A stretch of DNA of 8,485 nt from CAZGSV01 sp964528605 (GTDB lineage Bacteria; Armatimonadota; Zipacnadia; CAZGSV01): NCBI GenBank assembly GCA_964528605.1, contig CAZGSV010000129.1, forward strand, positions 1-8,485, written 5' to 3'. The translations under genes were made by a program, and so were the position numbers. Positions 6,342-8,485 of the stretch are shown here, in pieces (within the stretch, counting starts at the first letter, position 1; each line of letters opens with the position of its first letter). The notes beneath the pieces are model-generated. The model had not been told where the DNA came from and searched no databases. It saw nothing but the letters and a program-made list of their open reading frames with translations.

Positions 6342-6414
6342 CAACGTACGAGGCTTTAGACGATCCCTTCCCGAGCCCGGCCGTCGTGCCTCGCGCGTCG
6401 GCGCCGACTCCGCG

Positions 6415-7062
6415 CTAGTCCTTCAGCAGTCCCTTCTCCCGCGCCACCTTGGGCGCCAGCGGCTTCATCGACTTCGCGAGCCGGATCGAGTCCTTCTTGG
6501 ACCCACCGCGGCGCATTCTGAACGGGCCCATTATCACTTCGTTGGCTCCGCTGAGTTGTATCTCGGTCTGGGCGAGCACGAAGTCCAGTTCCCGGTCCCT
6601 CTTGAGGTAGTACCCCGTGGCCCCATTGAGGGGTACGCGCTCTCCCTCGTCGCCCGGAGGGGATTCGGGATCGTAACGCCCCTCCCAGATGACAATCTCG
6701 CCAGCGATGTCCGGGTACAGGACGCTTATCTGCGCAGGGGACCCTCCGCCGCCGGGCGGGCTCCACTCAGCCATGAAGTCAACACTGGCGCGCGCAGCCT
6801 TGTCGGGGGCGTCGGTCGGCAGGTATATGACAAACTCCGCTTGGCGTTGTGCTTCCTCTACGGTGAGCGTCCTGTACTCGGGCTCCTGTGCCGCTGGCCC
6901 AGCGGACGCGGCTTGCGGGCCTCCCGGGCCGGGAATGGTCTGGCGCACTGAAACCGCCCCAGCGCGCACCGACCACATAAGAGTCAACAAGATGAAAGCG
7001 ACGAACAGCACCCCCGCGACCACACCTAGGCCGATGATCAGCGCCAGCCACTTGCCTCTCAT
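6415..7062 (-). CDS. Membrane-anchored protein with a DUF4367-like domain
   Basis: 215 residues. One strongly hydrophobic helix (about 6-30) is followed by a Gly/Pro/Ala-rich linker (34-60) and a C-terminal domain of about 130 residues, probably outside the membrane. The domain opens with LTVEEAQRQAEFVIYLPTDAP (66-86), resembling the start of DUF4367 (a pattern of EEA, a hydrophobic run, then LPT). It continues with a strand-rich part including VPLNGATGYYLKR and ends DSIRLAKSMKPL, again as in that family. Such domains occur at the C-terminus of some anti-sigma factors and lipoprotein-like proteins; here there is no zinc-binding anti-sigma N-terminus and no adjacent sigma factor. GGGGAGG (7071-7077), 8 nt upstream, supports this ATG, and a TATAAT box lies just before it. 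Function unknown; family placement is by eye. Confidence 0.75.
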   Translation of the reverse strand: MRGKWLALIIGLGVVAGVLFVAFILLTLMWSVRAGAVSVRQTIPGPGGPQAASAGPAAQEPEYRTLTVEEAQRQAEFVIYLPTDAPDKAARASVDFMAEWSPPGGGGSPAQISVLYPDIAGEIVIWEGRYDPESPPGDEGERVPLNGATGYYLKRDRELDFVLAQTEIQLSGANEVIMGPFRMRRGGSKKDSIRLAKSMKPLAPKVAREKGLLKD

Positions 7063-7094
7063 CGTGAACGCCTCCCCTGGTCGTTCTCCGCTCC

Positions 7095-7100
7095 ATTATA
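7095..7100 (-). promoter_or_regulatory. -10 box of the DUF4367-like gene promoter
   Basis: The minus strand reads TATAAT, a perfect -10, ending 32 nt before the ATG at 7062. No good -35 was found at 16-18 nt spacing. It suggests that this gene is transcribed from its own promoter and not only from the PHP gene upstream. Confidence 0.55.
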
Positions 7101-7183
7101 GCACCGCGCGTGTCAGCGAAGCCCGGCTCTCGGCAAGCCCGGCCGATTCGAGGGCCGTGCCTGGCCGCCCCCGGAACCTGACC

Positions 7184-8209
7184 CTAGGCCCGCACGAACA
7201 CCGGCTGCGTGAACGCCCGCAGCCCCTGTCCGTCGACCACCTCTGCCCGCACGTACCCCTCGTTCCCTTTGATCTCGTAGGCGGCGCTCGTCCCCTCCAC
7301 TTCGGCCAGCAGCGCGCCACCCGAGCCGATGAACCGCACCACGGCAGGGCAGGGGAGGCTGATCTCGTACCGGCTCCCCGGCCGTCCGTCTCCGCGGTGT
7401 ACGCACAACGGCTCCGCCGCACACCCTCTCTGCACCGCCACGAACTCCCCCGCCCGCATGGCCTCCAGTATCAGCCCCTGCTCCAGGTCCTCCGCCCAGA
7501 CGGCTACGTATCCGGTGGCGTCAATCTGCGTGAGGTGGTGAATGTCACTGCTCAGACTGGCGTAGAGCACCCAGCCGGTGCTCAGGCACTTGTCCCACAG
7601 GTCCACCGCGAACTGCACTCCGTTCTCCGCCGGATTCAGTTCCCAAATGCGTGCGCCGCCCTCTACGGCTTCCCGCAGGTCCTCCGCTGTCCACCTGTCG
7701 TCCGCCGGATGGTTGATCCGCAGCAGGGCGTTGGGCACCCGCTCGTTCACGTGCGCGAAGCCCTCCGCGATGTGCCAGTAGTCCGTTTCCGTGTCCGGAA
7801 TCGGCACCCGCAGCGGCTCGATGCTGAGGTGATTGTAGATGCCTTTCTCGCCCAAAAACGATTGCTCTGCCCCGGCTATCACCAAGAAGTCCGGCGTGGA
7901 GAGCGTAGCCGGATCGGGAATCTGCTCGGCCTTGGCGCGGTCTTTGTACTCGAGGAACACGAAGTCGTCGCCGCGCTCCCGCAGCATTCTCATCTGTTCC
8001 TCTATGCTCACTTCCCCGACCTGATGATGGTGCGTGTCTCCTCGATACACTCGCATGTGCCCCTCTCGCTGCGCGCATGGTGGAGTCGTCTCGGCCGGGC
8101 AGCACGCCTGTCCTGGATCGCCGCTAGCACAGGGCCCAGCGATGGCCCGGCTGAGCATCACGATGCCCAGCACAGCGACCGCAATCACAGCAACCCAATC
8201 GCGCTTCAT
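7184..8209 (-). CDS. Exported PHP-fold metallohydrolase-like protein, paralogue of the gene at 1362-2240
   Basis: 341 residues. Residues 1-24 form a signal peptide or anchor (MKRDW, a hydrophobic run, then SRAIA before GPC). Residues 25-51 are a short linker with four cysteines (27, 36, 37 and 45), and residues 52-341 align without gaps to the first PHP protein; I count 195 identical of 290 positions (67%). All PHP-like motifs are kept: GDTHHH (57-62), AGAEQ, NHLSIE, INHPAD, WELNP and SDIHH. The altered motif II LEYK is kept too. It would act outside the cytoplasm, unlike its paralogue. The ATG at 8296 would put repeat-derived residues in front; I prefer ATG 8209, which gives a proper signal peptide, has GGGAAG about 9 nt upstream and has a TATAAT box at 8241-8246. 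The reaction is unknown. It sits between two copies of the 205-base repeat, with the DUF4367-like gene downstream. Confidence 0.87.
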   Translation of the reverse strand: MKRDWVAVIAVAVLGIVMLSRAIAGPCASGDPGQACCPAETTPPCAQREGHMRVYRGDTHHHQVGEVSIEEQMRMLRERGDDFVFLEYKDRAKAEQIPDPATLSTPDFLVIAGAEQSFLGEKGIYNHLSIEPLRVPIPDTETDYWHIAEGFAHVNERVPNALLRINHPADDRWTAEDLREAVEGGARIWELNPAENGVQFAVDLWDKCLSTGWVLYASLSSDIHHLTQIDATGYVAVWAEDLEQGLILEAMRAGEFVAVQRGCAAEPLCVHRGDGRPGSRYEISLPCPAVVRFIGSGGALLAEVEGTSAAYEIKGNEGYVRAEVVDGQGLRAFTQPVFVRA

Positions 8210-8240
8210 CGTCACCGTCTTCCCAGCAATCGCTCGCGCG

Positions 8241-8269
8241 ATTATAGCGCATCGGCCACTCTCACAGGC
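8241..8269 (-). promoter_or_regulatory. Promoter of the exported PHP gene
   Basis: TATAAT (8241-8246, minus strand) is a perfect -10. A weak -35 (GCCTGT at 8264-8269, or CTGTGA one base closer) lies 16-17 nt upstream. The -10 ends 31 nt before the ATG at 8209, nearly the same spacing as in the DUF4367-like gene. The -10 lies outside the long repeat, which begins at 8281. Confidence 0.5.
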
Positions 8270-8280
8270 TCTCCCGCGAC

Positions 8281-8485
8281 CACCCTCGCAACTCAAACCT
8301 TCAGGTTTGATGGAGTCACCGCCCCCCCGTCAGACCCAAAGGTTTGAGTTACGTGGGTGTGCCCGCCGCCAGTCGTAGCGGCGGGCCCTCCGTTGGCGGG
8401 GTCTGGCTCAGGCACGCTTCTACGCTCCATGTTGCCCGCCAGGGCGTAGGGGCGGGTTCTTAACCCGCCCGCCGTTCGCGTGGCG
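8281..8485. repeat. Long direct repeat, copy 2 (truncated by window end)
   Basis: It matches 6034-6238 in the same orientation with three differences in 205 bases. The 21-bp inverted ends of its palindromic unit (8281-8301 with 8339-8359) carry two mismatches instead of one. In contrast, an internal hairpin is perfect here (TCAAACCT at 8293-8300, AGGTTTGA at 8303-8310) and broken in copy 1. It starts about 12 bp upstream of the candidate -35 of the exported PHP gene. It probably continues past the window. Confidence 0.92.

Larger units (their letters stand above)
5870..6414. other. Gene-free, palindrome-rich intergenic region
   Basis: No convincing coding sequence lies here. Open frames through it are short, lack start signals and translate repeats. 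It holds the promoter and SD of the EF-Tu-like gene at its left, then a series of palindromes and an interspersed repeat described separately, up to a GC-rich hairpin at 6318-6341. From 6342 to the stop of the DUF4367-like gene I see nothing recognisable. Confidence 0.7.

Noticed and set aside
6689..8347. 552-residue plus-strand open frame
   Set aside because: It crosses two well-supported minus-strand genes and an intergenic promoter, and ends in translated repeat.

Overview
The window is GC-rich chromosomal DNA from an environmental bacterium, probably a Planctomycetota- or Armatimonadota-like lineage known mainly from metagenomes. That placement is an inference. It rests on the mix of secreted sugar-active enzymes, CehA/McbA-like PHP proteins and a large GAF-HD-GYP signalling protein; no rRNA or other marker gene is present to fix it. 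I see no tRNA, rRNA, CRISPR array, transposase, integrase or phage gene.

Layout. (1) 1-2240, minus strand: a cytosolic PHP-fold metallohydrolase-like gene (2240 to 1362) followed after 80 nt by a glycoside hydrolase of the GH106-like type, whose C-terminus is cut by the window edge (1281 to 1). These two probably form an operon. (2) 2457-4400, plus strand: a membrane-anchored GAF-GAF-HD-GYP protein, transcribed divergently from the PHP gene and convergent with the next gene. (3) 4436-5869, minus strand: a small EF-Tu-domain-2-like protein (5869 to 5618), then a secreted five-Asp-box sialidase/BNR protein (5491 to 4436). The 126-nt gap between them holds an elaborate inverted-repeat structure in the sialidase leader. 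(4) 5870-6414: no gene, dense in palindromes and interspersed repeats. (5) 6415-8209, minus strand: a membrane-anchored DUF4367-like protein and an exported paralogue of the first PHP protein, each with its own TATAAT box about 33 bp upstream of the start. (6) 8281-8485: a second copy of the repeat from region 4, running off the window.

The genes fit extracellular glycan breakdown (glycoside hydrolase, sialidase fold, exported PHP protein) plus one probable c-di-GMP phosphodiesterase sensor. No gene ties the signalling protein directly to the enzymes. The points most worth following up are four. The two PHP paralogues are 67% identical by my ungapped count and share a non-canonical motif II. 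Their repeat-flanked module may be mobile or prone to deletion. The leader upstream of the sialidase has mutually exclusive pairings. The HD-GYP domain carries several active-site substitutions.
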